Positions 33,777 through 44,141 of a DNA stretch of 64,000 bases are shown piece by piece. The stretch lies in contig NZ_JASCTH010000001.1 of the NCBI RefSeq assembly GCF_030009775.1, positions 62,001 through 126,000 on the forward strand. Reading direction: 5' to 3'. Both the position numbers and the translations under genes were made by a program. The notes under the pieces were generated by a model, which had not been told where the DNA came from, did not search any database, and saw only the letters and a list, made by a program, of their open reading frames with translations. The first letter of the stretch is position 1, and the number at the start of each line of letters is the position of its first letter. The stretch is from Actinoplanes sandaracinus. Lineage in GTDB: Bacteria > Actinomycetota > Actinomycetes > Mycobacteriales > Micromonosporaceae.

Positions 33777-34576
33777 CAACGGCTCGCCGTGCCGACCCGG
33801 CCCGGGCCGGCAACCCCGCACTGCTCGGGGTCGCCGGCCTGGCCGGGTTGCTTCTCGTCATCGAGCTGGCGCCACGCCTCGGGCTGGTCGACGAGCGGCA
33901 CCTGCCGCCGGCCAGCCGGATCGCGGCCGCCCTGGCCAGGGAGGCGGTCAGCTCCGCGTTCTGGGTGGCGCTGTCCGACACCCTGATCGCCTGGGCGCTC
34001 GGGCTGGCCATCGCGGTCGGCGCCGGAGTGCTGGCCGGTCTCGTGATCGGCTCGGTGCCCGTGTTACGAGCCCTGACCGCGTCGACGGTCGAGTTCCTGC
34101 GGCCCATCCCGTCGGTGGCGCTGATCCCGCTCGCGGTGCTGCTCTACGGCAGCAGCATCGGCTCCACCCTGCTGCTGGTCTGCTACGCCGCGTTCTGGCA
34201 GGTTCTGGTCCAGGTGCTGTACGGCGTCGCGGACGTGGACCCGGTCGCCTTCGAGACCGCGCGCAGCTTCCGGTTCTCCGTGTGGGCACGGATCCGGCAC
34301 GTGCTCTGGCCGACCGCCCTGCCGTACGTGTTCACCGGCGTCCGGCTCGCCGCGTCGGTGGCCCTGATCCTGGCGATCACGGCCGAACTGGTGATCGGCT
34401 CGCCCGGCCTGGGCAACCAGATCGCGGTCGCGCAGGCATCCGCGGCCGTGCCCACCATGTACGCCCTGGTCGTCGTCACCGGCCTGCTCGGCGTGCTGAT
34501 CAACCTGCTGGCCCGGACCGGCGAGCGCCGCCTGCTCGCCTGGCACCAGTCGGTCCGGGGCGAGGTGGCCCTCTGA
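33773..34576 (+). CDS. ABC transporter permease (SsuC/TauC type), first subunit
   Basis: The 267-residue protein starts at GTG 33773, overlapping the binding-protein stop (GTGA). It has about six transmembrane helices. The family segment TVEFLRPIPSVALIPLAVLL (~100-119) and the EAA-type loop (FETARSFRFSVWARIRHVLW) are present. Together with the next gene it forms a heterodimeric channel. Confidence 0.87.
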   Translation: MTTARRADPARAGNPALLGVAGLAGLLLVIELAPRLGLVDERHLPPASRIAAALAREAVSSAFWVALSDTLIAWALGLAIAVGAGVLAGLVIGSVPVLRALTASTVEFLRPIPSVALIPLAVLLYGSSIGSTLLLVCYAAFWQVLVQVLYGVADVDPVAFETARSFRFSVWARIRHVLWPTALPYVFTGVRLAASVALILAITAELVIGSPGLGNQIAVAQASAAVPTMYALVVVTGLLGVLINLLARTGERRLLAWHQSVRGEVAL

Positions 34577-35349
34577 TGGCCGTACTCAAGAAGACCGTTG
34601 TCGCCGTCGCTCTTCCGGCCGTCCTGTTCGCCGGGTGGTATGTGCTCAGCGCGGGCAGCCAGAACTTCTACTCGCCGCCACTGAGGACGATCCTCGTCGC
34701 CTTCGGCGACACCTGGAGCGTCGAGCGGCTGACGGCCGACGTGGCGCCCAGCCTGCTGCGGCTGTTCGCCGGTTACCTGCTGGCCGCCGTGATCGGTGTC
34801 GCCGCGGGCGTGGCCATCGGCCTGAGCCGGCGGCTGCGCGCCGCGGTGGAGCCGGTCCTGGAGTTCTTCCGGGCCATCCCGCCGCCCGTGCTCGTACCCG
34901 TGATCATGCTCTTCGCCGGGATCGGCGACGGCATGAAGGTGATCGTGATCGTGTTCGGATGCGTGTGGCCGATCCTGCTCAACACGGTCGAGGGCGTCCG
35001 CGCGGTGGACGCCGTGGTGCTGGAGACCGCCCGCTCCTACGGCGTGACCGGCACGGCCCGGATCACACGCGTGGTGCTGCCGTCGGCGAGCCCGCAGATC
35101 GCGGCCGGACTGCGCCAGGCGCTGTCCATTGCGATCATCCTGATGGTGATCAGCGAGATGTTCGCCGCCAGCAACGGCCTCGGCTTCACCATCGTGCAGT
35201 TCCAGCGCAGCTTCGCGATCCCCGAGATGTGGAGCGGGATCCTCCTGCTCGGCCTGCTCGGCTTCGTGCTGTCGCTGCTTTTCCGGCTCGCTGAGCGGCG
35301 GGCGTTGCGGTGGTACGAGGGCCTGCGCGCGGCGCAGCGGCAGAGCTGA
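34576..35349 (+). CDS. ABC transporter permease (SsuC/TauC type), second subunit
   Basis: The 257-residue protein is coupled to the first permease by a one-base TGATG overlap. It has the same family segment (VLEFFRAIPPPVLVPVIMLF) and EAA loop (LETARSYGVTGTARITRVVL), with about six helices. It differs enough from its partner to be a distinct subunit of the channel rather than a recent copy. Confidence 0.87.
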   Translation: MAVLKKTVVAVALPAVLFAGWYVLSAGSQNFYSPPLRTILVAFGDTWSVERLTADVAPSLLRLFAGYLLAAVIGVAAGVAIGLSRRLRAAVEPVLEFFRAIPPPVLVPVIMLFAGIGDGMKVIVIVFGCVWPILLNTVEGVRAVDAVVLETARSYGVTGTARITRVVLPSASPQIAAGLRQALSIAIILMVISEMFAASNGLGFTIVQFQRSFAIPEMWSGILLLGLLGFVLSLLFRLAERRALRWYEGLRAAQRQS

Positions 35350-35361
35350 GGAGGAGCGTCG

Positions 35362-36138
35362 ATGCTCGAAGTGAAAGGGCTGCGCAAGGTCTACCGGTCC
35401 GGCAGCCGGGAGGTGGAGGCACTGCGCGACCTCACGTTCACTGTGGACAACGGCGAGCTGGTCTGCCTGGTCGGCCCGTCCGGCTGCGGCAAGACGACGC
35501 TGCTGCGCTGCGTCGCCGGACTGCTCGACCCGACGTCGGGTGACGTCCGGGTCGACGGGAAAGCGGTCGACGGGCCGCCGCCGGGCATGGCGGTGGTCTT
35601 CCAGGAGTACGGGCGCAGCCTGTTCCCCTGGATGAGCGTGCGCGACAACGTGGAGCTGCCGCTCAAGCAGAAGAAGGTGCCGAAGCAGCGCCGCGGCGAG
35701 CTGATCGAGCAGGCGCTGGACGCGGTCGGCCTGACCGGGACCGAGTCGGCGTATCCGTGGCAGCTCTCGGGCGGCATGCAGCAGCGGGTGGCGATCGCCC
35801 GCGCGGTCGCCTACGAGCCGCGGACGCTGCTCATGGACGAGCCGTTCGCGGCGGTCGACGCGCAGACCCGCGCCGACCTGGAGGATCTGGTCCGGCGGCT
35901 CTGGAAACGGCTGAAGGTGACGATCCTGTTCGTGACCCACGACATCGACGAGTCGGTCTACCTCGGACAGCGGGTGGTGATGCTGTCGTCGTCGCCGACC
36001 GTGGTGCAGGACGAGCTGGTCATCGACCTGCCGGCCGAACGGGACCAGCTCACCACCCGGGCCGACCCGCGGTTCATCGAGTTGCGGACCCGGGTCTACG
36101 AGCAGATCCAGACGGCCAAGAAGAACGCCGGAAAATAG
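35362..36138 (+). CDS. ABC transporter ATP-binding protein (SsuB/TauB type)
   Basis: The 258-residue ATPase has Walker A GPSGCGKTTL, signature [14 protein letters not shown], Walker B TLLMDEPFAAVD and switch FVTHDIDES. It energises the importer formed by the three preceding genes. GAGGAGG-like bases just before ATG 35362 form a strong ribosome site. A hairpin after the stop suggests the operon ends here. Confidence 0.9.
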   Translation: MLEVKGLRKVYRSGSREVEALRDLTFTVDNGELVCLVGPSGCGKTTLLRCVAGLLDPTSGDVRVDGKAVDGPPPGMAVVFQEYGRSLFPWMSVRDNVELPLKQKKVPKQRRGELIEQALDAVGLTGTESAYPWQLSGGMQQRVAIARAVAYEPRTLLMDEPFAAVDAQTRADLEDLVRRLWKRLKVTILFVTHDIDESVYLGQRVVMLSSSPTVVQDELVIDLPAERDQLTTRADPRFIELRTRVYEQIQTAKKNAGK

Positions 36139-36144
36139 CGGGTT

Positions 36145-36169
36145 CCGGGCATCCGTACACGATGCCCGG
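36145..36169 (+). terminator. Terminator-like hairpin after the ABC importer operon
   Basis: Perfect 9-bp arms CCGGGCATC (36145-36153) and GATGCCCGG (36161-36169) flank a seven-base loop, seven bases after the ATPase stop. The following bases are CT-rich rather than a T run. Confidence 0.65.
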
Positions 36170-36271
36170 GCTCTTCCATCAGTGAAAGCATCAGCGAAAG
36201 TAGGTATCGATTGGTATGAACGCCTGAGGGCTCACCGGTGCGATGCTCGCCACGACGGATCCCCTCAGTAG

Positions 36272-37789
<1,518 letters not shown>

Positions 37790-37814
37790 GCTCCGCCGGC
37801 GTTCCTGCCTGGTC

Positions 37815-37848
37815 TTCCCGCCCGCCGATCAGCCCCGGCGGGCGGGAA
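37815..37848 (+). terminator. Strong terminator hairpin after the aminopeptidase gene
   Basis: Perfect 13-bp arms (37815-37827 and 37836-37848), TTCCCGCCCGCCG and its complement, surround an eight-base loop 25 bases after the stop. This is one of the most stable hairpins in the window. Confidence 0.8.
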
Positions 37849-37850
37849 CC

Positions 37851-37877
37851 CGCCTCGTCCCGCACCGGGACGAGGCG
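37851..37877 (+). terminator. Second hairpin, immediately after the first
   Basis: Perfect 11-bp arms CGCCTCGTCCC (37851-37861) and GGGACGAGGCG (37867-37877) enclose a five-base loop. It starts two bases after the preceding hairpin. Bases 37965-38000 then show a ~15-base repeat (CAGGCGGAACTGCT). Confidence 0.75.
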
Positions 37878-38063
37878 TCGTGGGTTTCCGGGCGGGCTTC
37901 CCAGGCCCTCGGGGAGAAGCTTTCCAGGAGCGGGCTCTCAGGGCCGCGCTCGCCGGGCCGAACTGTTCAGGCGGAACTGCTCAGGCGGAACTCCTCAGGA
38001 TTGGGCTTCTCCCGCCGATCGTGGACCGTTGCCCTCGACCCGGCCAGAGAAGGAGCATCGCTC

Positions 38064-38558
38064 ATGACGCAGCCCGCCGGATGGTATGCCGATCCGAGCG
38101 GATTGCCGGCGCAACGCTGGTGGGACGGCCGGCACTGGACCGACCACATCCAGCCCGGCGGAACGCCGATGCCGCCACCGAACGGCTACTTCCCGCCGAT
38201 CCCACCGAGCGGTCCCGCGGCGCCCGGCCCGCACACGGTCGCTCCGGACAACCCGGAGACCACGCAGTTGTACGCGACACAGCCGGCCGGCCAGCAGCAC
38301 GGCGGACTGCCCGTCCTGCCGGAGTCCCCGCCGGCCGCCGCGGCGCCGCACCCCGAGGTGCCGACGGTCCCGTACACGATGCAGCCGGTCGACGCGGTCT
38401 CGCGGCAGCTCGGATTCACGGCGGCGCAGATCCCCGCGGCTCCTGCGGAGACGCCACCGCCGGCGGCTCCCGGCTGGCGGCGGACGGCCGGGCCGGCCGC
38501 GCTGGCCCTGATCGCCGCGATCGTGCTGGCCTTGGTGGCGATCATCCTGCTCGGATGA
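38064..38558 (+). CDS. DUF2510 domain membrane protein
   Basis: The 164-residue protein opens with the DUF2510 signature (PAGWYADPSG, then RWWDGRHWTDH). A Pro-rich disordered middle (~40-140) follows, and one C-terminal transmembrane helix (ALALIAAIVLALVAIILLG) ends the chain. In actinobacteria these proteins are small membrane-associated proteins of unknown role. The AAGGAG site supports ATG 38064. Confidence 0.82.
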   Translation: MTQPAGWYADPSGLPAQRWWDGRHWTDHIQPGGTPMPPPNGYFPPIPPSGPAAPGPHTVAPDNPETTQLYATQPAGQQHGGLPVLPESPPAAAAPHPEVPTVPYTMQPVDAVSRQLGFTAAQIPAAPAETPPPAAPGWRRTAGPAALALIAAIVLALVAIILLG

Positions 38559-38681
38559 TCACCACGGTCCAGGCGGCGGCAGTGTTCCGAGAGCGTTTCG
38601 ATAGCGGCGTCCGCCATCCTGGTGCCACGCCGGACGGGTTCCACGCCCCAAGCCAGGACCCCGTCCGGCCCGAACTCCGTC

Positions 38682-39284
38682 TCAGTCGCCGGTGAGGTCT
38701 TTACGGACCGACCAGAGAGCCACCGGGAGCACCGCCGCCGTCCAGGCGAGCAGGACCAGCAGGCCCTTCATGCTGCCGCCGGCGGCCAGCATGAACGAGG
38801 CGAACGGCAGTCCGATCGCGCCCCGGTTGATGATGCCCTCGGCCAGCAGCAGCCACCCGAGCGCGCCGGCGACCAGCCACAGCGGCCGCCGGACGACGGT
38901 CGTGCACAGCACGCCGAACACCGACATCACGGGTGCTACCAGCACCGTCGAGCGGTACTGCACCACGTCGCCCTCCAGCAGCACCGCCACGCCGCTGATC
39001 GCCACCAGCAGTGTGCCCATGAGCGCCGTCACCAGGCACTGCGCGACGAGCACCCGCCAGCGGTGCGGCTTGGCCAGGAACAGCAGCAGCGAGGTCCGAT
39101 GCTGATAGTGCTGCGAGATCACCGTCACGGCGATGCCGAAGGCGCCGACCCCCGCGAACAGAGACCAGACGTCCTCGCTGAACCAGCCGAACAGGGCGGC
39201 CAGGAAGGAGAAGCCGATCAGGGCCAGCCACGACGACAGGATGGTCACGCCGCGGTACAACTCGCTTCGTACGACGGCGATCAT
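38682..39284 (-). CDS. ABC-2 type exporter permease
   Basis: The 200-residue protein has about six hydrophobic helices and no other recognisable domain. Its ATG 39284 overlaps the end of the ATPase gene upstream, so the two form one operon. It probably makes the membrane part of an ABC-2 exporter. The cargo is unknown. Confidence 0.8.
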   Translation of the reverse strand: MIAVVRSELYRGVTILSSWLALIGFSFLAALFGWFSEDVWSLFAGVGAFGIAVTVISQHYQHRTSLLLFLAKPHRWRVLVAQCLVTALMGTLLVAISGVAVLLEGDVVQYRSTVLVAPVMSVFGVLCTTVVRRPLWLVAGALGWLLLAEGIINRGAIGLPFASFMLAAGGSMKGLLVLLAWTAAVLPVALWSVRKDLTGD

Positions 39285-40153
39285 CGGGCCTCCGCCACGC
39301 TCATGAAGACGTCCTCCAGGTGCTGGGCCTCGGCCACCAGCTCGTACACCGGAACCTGGATCTCGCACGCGATGTCGCCGGCCTGCTCGGACGTCAGCCC
39401 GGAGACGAACATGACGTCGCCGTCCGGCAGGACGGTGGCGCCGGCCTTCTCGTACGCCTCCGCCAGCCGCCCCTGGTCGGCGGCGCGCACCCGCAGCCGC
39501 GCCGTGCCCTGCAGCTCGGCCAGCGGCCCGGACGCCAGGATTCGGCCCGCACCGATGATCACCACGTCGTCGACCACCTGCTCCAGTTCGGCGAGCAGGT
39601 GACTGGAGATCAGCACGGTCCCGCCGCCCGCGGCGTGGTGCCGTAACAGCTCGCGCAGCCAGGCCATGCCCGGCGGGTCCAGGCCGTTCGCCGGCTCGTC
39701 GAGAACCAGCACGGACGGCTCGCCGAGCAACGCGGTCGCCACCGCCAGACGCTGCCGCATGCCGAGCGAGTAGTCGCCGGTCCGCTTGGTCGCGGCGTCC
39801 TCCAGGCCGACGAACTCCAGCAGCTCACCGACCCGGTTCTTGCTCAGGCCGCCGAGCAGGGCCTGGGTGGCGAGGTGCGCGTACCCCGATTGGCCCGGAT
39901 GGCAGAGGCCCTGCTCAAGGACCGCGCCGACGTGCCGCAGCGGCTGGTCCAGGTCGCGGTAACGCTTCCCGTCGACCAGCGCGGAACCGCGGGTCGGCCG
40001 GGTGAGCCCGAGCAGGATGCGCAGCGTGGTGCTCTTGCCCGAGCCGTTGAGCCCGAGCAGGCCGGTGACCCGGCCGGGAGCCGCGGTGAACGTCACGTCA
40101 CGTACGGCATCCACCCTCCCGTAGGTCTTCGTCAGATCCCGGATCTCGATCAT
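39281..40153 (-). CDS. ABC transporter ATP-binding protein (CcmA/drug-resistance type)
   Basis: The 290-residue ATPase has Walker A GLNGSGKSTT, signature YSLGMRQRLAVA, Walker B VLVLDEPANGLDPPG and the switch ISSHLLAELEQ. The C-terminal ~80 residues (GPLAELQGTARLRVRAADQG) match drug- or antibiotic-type exporters such as DrrA. ATG 40153 gives the conserved start MIEIRDLTKTYG; a longer in-frame start at 40201 is unlikely. Its product would pair with the downstream permease. Confidence 0.85.
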   Translation of the reverse strand: MIEIRDLTKTYGRVDAVRDVTFTAAPGRVTGLLGLNGSGKSTTLRILLGLTRPTRGSALVDGKRYRDLDQPLRHVGAVLEQGLCHPGQSGYAHLATQALLGGLSKNRVGELLEFVGLEDAATKRTGDYSLGMRQRLAVATALLGEPSVLVLDEPANGLDPPGMAWLRELLRHHAAGGGTVLISSHLLAELEQVVDDVVIIGAGRILASGPLAELQGTARLRVRAADQGRLAEAYEKAGATVLPDGDVMFVSGLTSEQAGDIACEIQVPVYELVAEAQHLEDVFMSVAEAR

Positions 40154-40200
40154 GGCGGCGATTCTCCCGGTCGCTGTCAAGCCCCGGATAGGCCAGGTCA

Positions 40201-40312
40201 TACCCCGGAGCCCCTGCGCCGCCCCGCGAACACGCCTGAGCTACGGCTCGCCCACCCAGCCGTACCCCAGAGGTCCTACGCCGCGCCGGGGACACGCCTG
40301 AGCTACGGCTCG
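40201..40312 (+). repeat. Imperfect 62-bp direct repeat
   Basis: Segments 40201-40250 and 40263-40312 align over 50 bases and end in an identical CACGCCTGAGCTACGGCTCG stretch. They sit in the 477-base gap between the exporter operon and the gene at 40631. Confidence 0.8.
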
Positions 40313-40420
40313 GGGTGTTCGCACGCCGTTCAGACGACCAGGGACAGGGGTGCCGGATCGGATGCCGCCGAATGGGAGGGCGCCGATCAGTTCGACGGGC
40401 GCCGGTCCCGGGTATGTGAC

Positions 40421-40540
40421 CGTCCGAAGTGACCGGTCGAGGTCCGAAGTGACCGGTCGAGGTCCGAAGTGACCGGTCGAGGTCCGAAGTGACCGGTCGA
40501 GGTCCGAAGTGACCGGTCGAGGTCCGAAGTGACCGATCAC
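40421..40540 (+). repeat. Six tandem copies of a 20-bp iteron-like repeat
   Basis: The unit GGTCCGAAGTGACCGGTCGA is repeated head to tail at 40421, 40441, 40461, 40481, 40501 and 40521. Copies 2-5 are identical, copy 1 differs at its first base, and copy 6 diverges at its last few. Each of copies 1-5 contains the 8-bp palindrome GACCGGTC. There are no spacers, so this is not CRISPR. The array ends 90 bases before the gene at 40631 and is about 270 bases upstream of the divergent exporter ATPase. Confidence 0.95.
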
Positions 40541-40630
40541 GGATAGAAGGCTGCGCGGCGGCCCGAGAGCCGCTAGCGTGGCGCACCACGCTTTGTCGGC
40601 GCTTCACGGCCCTCCTCACGGAAGGACGTC

Positions 40631-41161
40631 ATGTCCGGAAACGGTCCCTCGGCGCACCGCGCCGCCGGTTCGGCGCAGCGCAACCGGCTCATCGCGGTCG
40701 GCGCTGGGCTGCTCCTGGCGCTGATCCTGCTCTTCTCGCTGTTGGCGCTCTGCACCAATCGGGGCGGCGACGACACGCCGACCGCGGGGCCCGCGAGCAG
40801 CGTGCAGGTGTCGACCGGCGCCGTCTCACCCGGCGTGTCGGGACCCGGCGGGACGTCTCCGCGTGGGGTGGAGCCGGGCACGACCACGTCCGGAGATGCC
40901 GGGGCCGGGCCGTCGGGCGGCGGGTCGGCGACCGTCGCTCCGCCTGGGGCGGGCGCCCCGGCCACGACCGAGCCGACCGGCGATGCCGAGGCCACCGCCG
41001 ATCCGGAACGGTCGCCGACACCGTCCGGCGGCGTCGACACGGGTGGTGGCAGCCTGGTGCCCGGGCGCCGGCTCGCGCTGCTGGTGACGGGCGTGTTCCT
41101 GCTGCTGGCGGCAGCGGCCGCGGGGGCGTACGCCCTCCGCCGCCCCCTGCACCACCGCTGA
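40631..41161 (+). CDS. Hypothetical membrane protein with Gly/Ser/Pro/Thr-rich outer region
   Basis: The 176-residue protein has a transmembrane helix near residues 20-43 and a second near the C-terminus (LALLVTGVFLLLAAAAAGAY), followed by RRPLHHR. Between them is a disordered, Gly/Ser/Pro/Thr/Asp-rich stretch, likely extracellular. No LPXTG motif is present; LVPGR is the nearest thing before the last helix. GGAAGGA precedes ATG 40631. It lies seven bases ahead of the sortase gene, so it may be a partner or substrate. Confidence 0.65.
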   Translation: MSGNGPSAHRAAGSAQRNRLIAVGAGLLLALILLFSLLALCTNRGGDDTPTAGPASSVQVSTGAVSPGVSGPGGTSPRGVEPGTTTSGDAGAGPSGGGSATVAPPGAGAPATTEPTGDAEATADPERSPTPSGGVDTGGGSLVPGRRLALLVTGVFLLLAAAAAGAYALRRPLHHR

Positions 41162-41168
41162 CCGCGAC

Positions 41169-42113
41169 ATGCCGGAAACCGGTGACCGCCGCCCAGTGGC
41201 CCCCGCCCCGGGCCAGGACCGGCCAGCGAACCGCCACCACCCTTTCGCCGCACACCCCGCCAGCCACGACCGGCCAGCTAACCGCGACCACCGGCCCACT
41301 GCCGACATCGCCGGCCGCAGCCGGACGGCGAGCCGTGATCGGCCCCTCGCCGCGCACACCGTGGGCCGCGGCCGGGTGGCGGGCCGTGACCGTGTGGCGG
41401 TGACCGTGCGGCTTCCCCCGGTCCGGGATCGCCGTGCCGCGGCGCTCGCCGCGGTGCTGGCGGTCCTCGGTGGCCTGACCGTCGTCCTCGGCCTGCGGAC
41501 CGAGGACGCCGCCCCGCCTCCCCTCGCCCTGGTGGACACCTCTGCGGCGGAGACGCCCGCGCCCCCGGCGACAGCCGCTCCACCACCGAAGACTCCGCCG
41601 TCGGCGGACGCGGCGCCGGCAATTTCGGCGCCGGGGAGTCCGGCGCCGACCGGGATGGCGAAGTCGGTGCCGGTGCGGCTGGAGATTCCGGCGATCGGCG
41701 TGGACGCCGAAGTCATGTCGCTGGGGCTGCAAGCCGACGGGACCCTGCAGGTGCCGCCGCTGCGCGGCGACGCGCCGGCCGGCTGGTACCGGCATTCGCC
41801 GACGCCGGGCGAGGTGGGCGCGTCGGTGCTGGCCGGGCACGTGGATTCGGCGCGGGACGGGCCCGCGGTCTTCTACCGGTTGCGGGAGGTGCGGCCGGGC
41901 GACCCCATCGCGGTACGCCGTACCGATGGCACCGTGGCCCGGTTCTTGGTGACCAGGGTCGCGTCCTACCCGAAGCGGGACTTCCCGAGCCAGGAGGTGT
42001 ACGCCGCGGTGGACCGCCCGGCACTCCGGTTGATCACCTGTGGCGGGGTCTTCGACCGCGGTGAGGGAAGCTACCGAAGCAACGTCGTGGTGTTCGCGGA
42101 AGGGGTTACGTAA
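41169..42113 (+). CDS. Class F sortase
   Basis: The protein is 314 residues from ATG 41169. The conserved half starts near residue 160 (VRLEIPAIGVDAEVMSLG), with the catalytic His in LAGHVDSA, Cys in LITCGG, and Arg in YRSNVV at the end. These match actinobacterial class F sortases. The N-terminal ~75 residues are repetitive (RPANRHH, RPANRDH) and then a membrane helix follows (~90-108). A later start may be correct, since the repeats are unusual for a sortase and 41169 has no clear ribosome site. Confidence 0.83.
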   Translation: MPETGDRRPVAPAPGQDRPANRHHPFAAHPASHDRPANRDHRPTADIAGRSRTASRDRPLAAHTVGRGRVAGRDRVAVTVRLPPVRDRRAAALAAVLAVLGGLTVVLGLRTEDAAPPPLALVDTSAAETPAPPATAAPPPKTPPSADAAPAISAPGSPAPTGMAKSVPVRLEIPAIGVDAEVMSLGLQADGTLQVPPLRGDAPAGWYRHSPTPGEVGASVLAGHVDSARDGPAVFYRLREVRPGDPIAVRRTDGTVARFLVTRVASYPKRDFPSQEVYAAVDRPALRLITCGGVFDRGEGSYRSNVVVFAEGVT

Positions 42114-42120
42114 CCGGTTC

Positions 42121-42137
42121 CGACCGGCTTTTCGGTC
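42121..42137 (+). terminator. Small terminator-like hairpin after the sortase
   Basis: Arms GACCG (42122-42126) and CGGTC (42133-42137) flank a six-base loop and are followed by AGTTTTG, the nearest thing to a T tract in this window. A 12-bp palindrome GGTTACGTAACC spans the stop codon just before it. Confidence 0.5.
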
Positions 42138-42271
42138 AGTTTTGTTCCGGAACCAGGGAGGTTCCTCCCGATCGAAGCGGTATGCCGGATCGGTCTCCTT
42201 GACATGGAGGATCGGCGATTGGTTCTGTGACGTACACCATTGCGATCTTGTTACGGAAGGAACCCCTCCGC

Positions 42272-44137
42272 ATGACGAGACCCCGCCCGATCCACCGCGC
42301 CGCCGCGGTGGCTGTGACCCTCGGGCTCGCGCTCAGCGTCACCCCGGGAATGCCGGCGTCCGCGACCGGCGCCGTCGCGACCGGCACGCCGAACCTCGGC
42401 GCCAACGTCACCGTGTTCGACCCCAGCATGCCCGTCAGCCAGATTCAGGCCACGCTGGACGCGACCTACACCAAGCAGGTCGACAACGAGATGGGTACGG
42501 CACGGTACGCGTACCTGTTCAAGCCGGGCACCTACGGTACCGCCGAGCAGCCGCTCCAGATCCGGGTCGGCTACTACACCGAGATCTCCGGCCTCGGGGC
42601 GAACCCGGGCGACGTGGTGATCAACGGCAAGGTGGAGGCGTACAACCGCTGCCTGGGCAGTGACCCCGCCAACCCGAACTGCATCGCGCTGGTCAACTTC
42701 TGGCGCACCCTGTCCAACCTGACCGTCAACATCAACGGCGCGGGCCAGGACGGCTGCCGACAGACGGCGAACTTCTGGGCCGTGTCGCAGGCGGTCTCGC
42801 TGCGCCGCACCCAGTTCAACGGCGGCACCCTGTCGCTGATGGACTACTGCACCGCCGGCCCGCAGTACGCCAGCGGCGGCTTCATCGCCGACTCGAAGCT
42901 GCCGGCCACCACCAACGGCTCGCAGCAGCAGTGGCTGACCCGCAACAGCGAGGTCCAGTCCTGGTCCAACGCCGTCTGGAACCAGGTCTTCGCCGGCGTG
43001 AAGGGCGCGCCGGACGACGCGGCGTTCCCGAACCCGCCCTACACCACCCTGGACGCCACCCCGGTCAGCCGGGAGAAGCCGTTCCTGTTCGTCGACGCCA
43101 AGGGCAAGTACCAGGTCCGGGTGCCGGCCGCGAAGCGCAACACCAGCGGCACCTCGTGGGACGACAAGTCCGGCCGCACCCTGCCGCTGTCGGACTTCTA
43201 CGTCGCCAAGCCAGGCGACTCGGTCACGAAGATCAACCTGGCTCTGGCGCTGGGCAAGAACCTCCTGCTGACTCCGGGCGTCTACGACGTCGCCCGCAGC
43301 ATCGAGGTGCGCCGCCCGAACACCGTCGTCCTCGGCCTCGGCCACGCCACGCTGACCGCGGTGAACGGGTCGATCCCGCTCGACGTGGCCGGCGTGCCCG
43401 GCGTGATCGTCGCCGGCGTCACCATCGACGCCGGGCTCAAGGAGTCGCCGGTCCTGCTCCGGGTCGGCAAGAAGCACGGCCCGAAGTTCAGCTCGGCGGC
43501 CAACCCCACCACGCTGAACGACGTCTACTTCCGGGTCGGCGGCCCGCACATCGGCAAGGCGAACATCGCGCTCGAGGTGAACAGCGACGACGTGCTGATC
43601 GACCACACCTGGGTGTGGCGCGGCGACCACGGCGTCGAGGGCTTCACCAACGGCGTGAACGGCGACACCGACCGCTGGCGGACCAACACGGGCCGATACG
43701 GCGCGATCGTCAACGGTGACGACGTCACCGCGACCGGCCTCTTCGTCGAGCACTTCCAGAAGTACAACACCGTCTGGAACGGCGAGCGCGGCACCACCGT
43801 GCTCTACCAGAACGAACTGCCCTACGACCCGCCGACGCAGGCCGACTGGATGAACGGTTCGGTCGAGGGCTACGCCGGCTACAAGGTGGGACCCAAGGTC
43901 AAGACCCATCGGCTGTACGGCGGAGGCGTCTACGTCTTCAACCAGAACAACCCGTCGATCCACACCGAGAACGGGTTCGAGGTGCCGCGGACGCCGGGCG
44001 TGAGACTGCACCACATCATGACCGTCAACCTCAGCGCCGGGATCATCGACCACGTGGTCAACGGCGTCGGCGAGGCCGCGGACACCACGAAGGTCGGCCA
44101 GCCGGTCTTCGTGACCGACTACCCCGCCGCACCGTGA
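42272..44137 (+). CDS. Secreted right-handed beta-helix protein
   Basis: The 621-residue protein has a Sec signal peptide with cleavage after about PASA. The mature part shows repeated short Gly/Asn/Val strands (TLSNLTVNINGAGQDG, VVLGLGHATLTAVNGS, GVIVAGVTIDAG, VLIDHTWVWRGDHGVEG), typical of a parallel beta-helix as in pectate lyases or GH55 enzymes. It is likely an extracellular polysaccharide-active or binding protein. A specific family is not assigned. ATG 42272 has GGAAGGA upstream; an in-frame GTG at 42227 would add 15 residues. Confidence 0.75.
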   Translation: MTRPRPIHRAAAVAVTLGLALSVTPGMPASATGAVATGTPNLGANVTVFDPSMPVSQIQATLDATYTKQVDNEMGTARYAYLFKPGTYGTAEQPLQIRVGYYTEISGLGANPGDVVINGKVEAYNRCLGSDPANPNCIALVNFWRTLSNLTVNINGAGQDGCRQTANFWAVSQAVSLRRTQFNGGTLSLMDYCTAGPQYASGGFIADSKLPATTNGSQQQWLTRNSEVQSWSNAVWNQVFAGVKGAPDDAAFPNPPYTTLDATPVSREKPFLFVDAKGKYQVRVPAAKRNTSGTSWDDKSGRTLPLSDFYVAKPGDSVTKINLALALGKNLLLTPGVYDVARSIEVRRPNTVVLGLGHATLTAVNGSIPLDVAGVPGVIVAGVTIDAGLKESPVLLRVGKKHGPKFSSAANPTTLNDVYFRVGGPHIGKANIALEVNSDDVLIDHTWVWRGDHGVEGFTNGVNGDTDRWRTNTGRYGAIVNGDDVTATGLFVEHFQKYNTVWNGERGTTVLYQNELPYDPPTQADWMNGSVEGYAGYKVGPKVKTHRLYGGGVYVFNQNNPSIHTENGFEVPRTPGVRLHHIMTVNLSAGIIDHVVNGVGEAADTTKVGQPVFVTDYPAAP

Positions 44138-44141
44138 GACC

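Noticed and set aside
40421..40540. CRISPR-like array
   Set aside because: The 20-base units abut with no unique spacers, and no cas genes are near.
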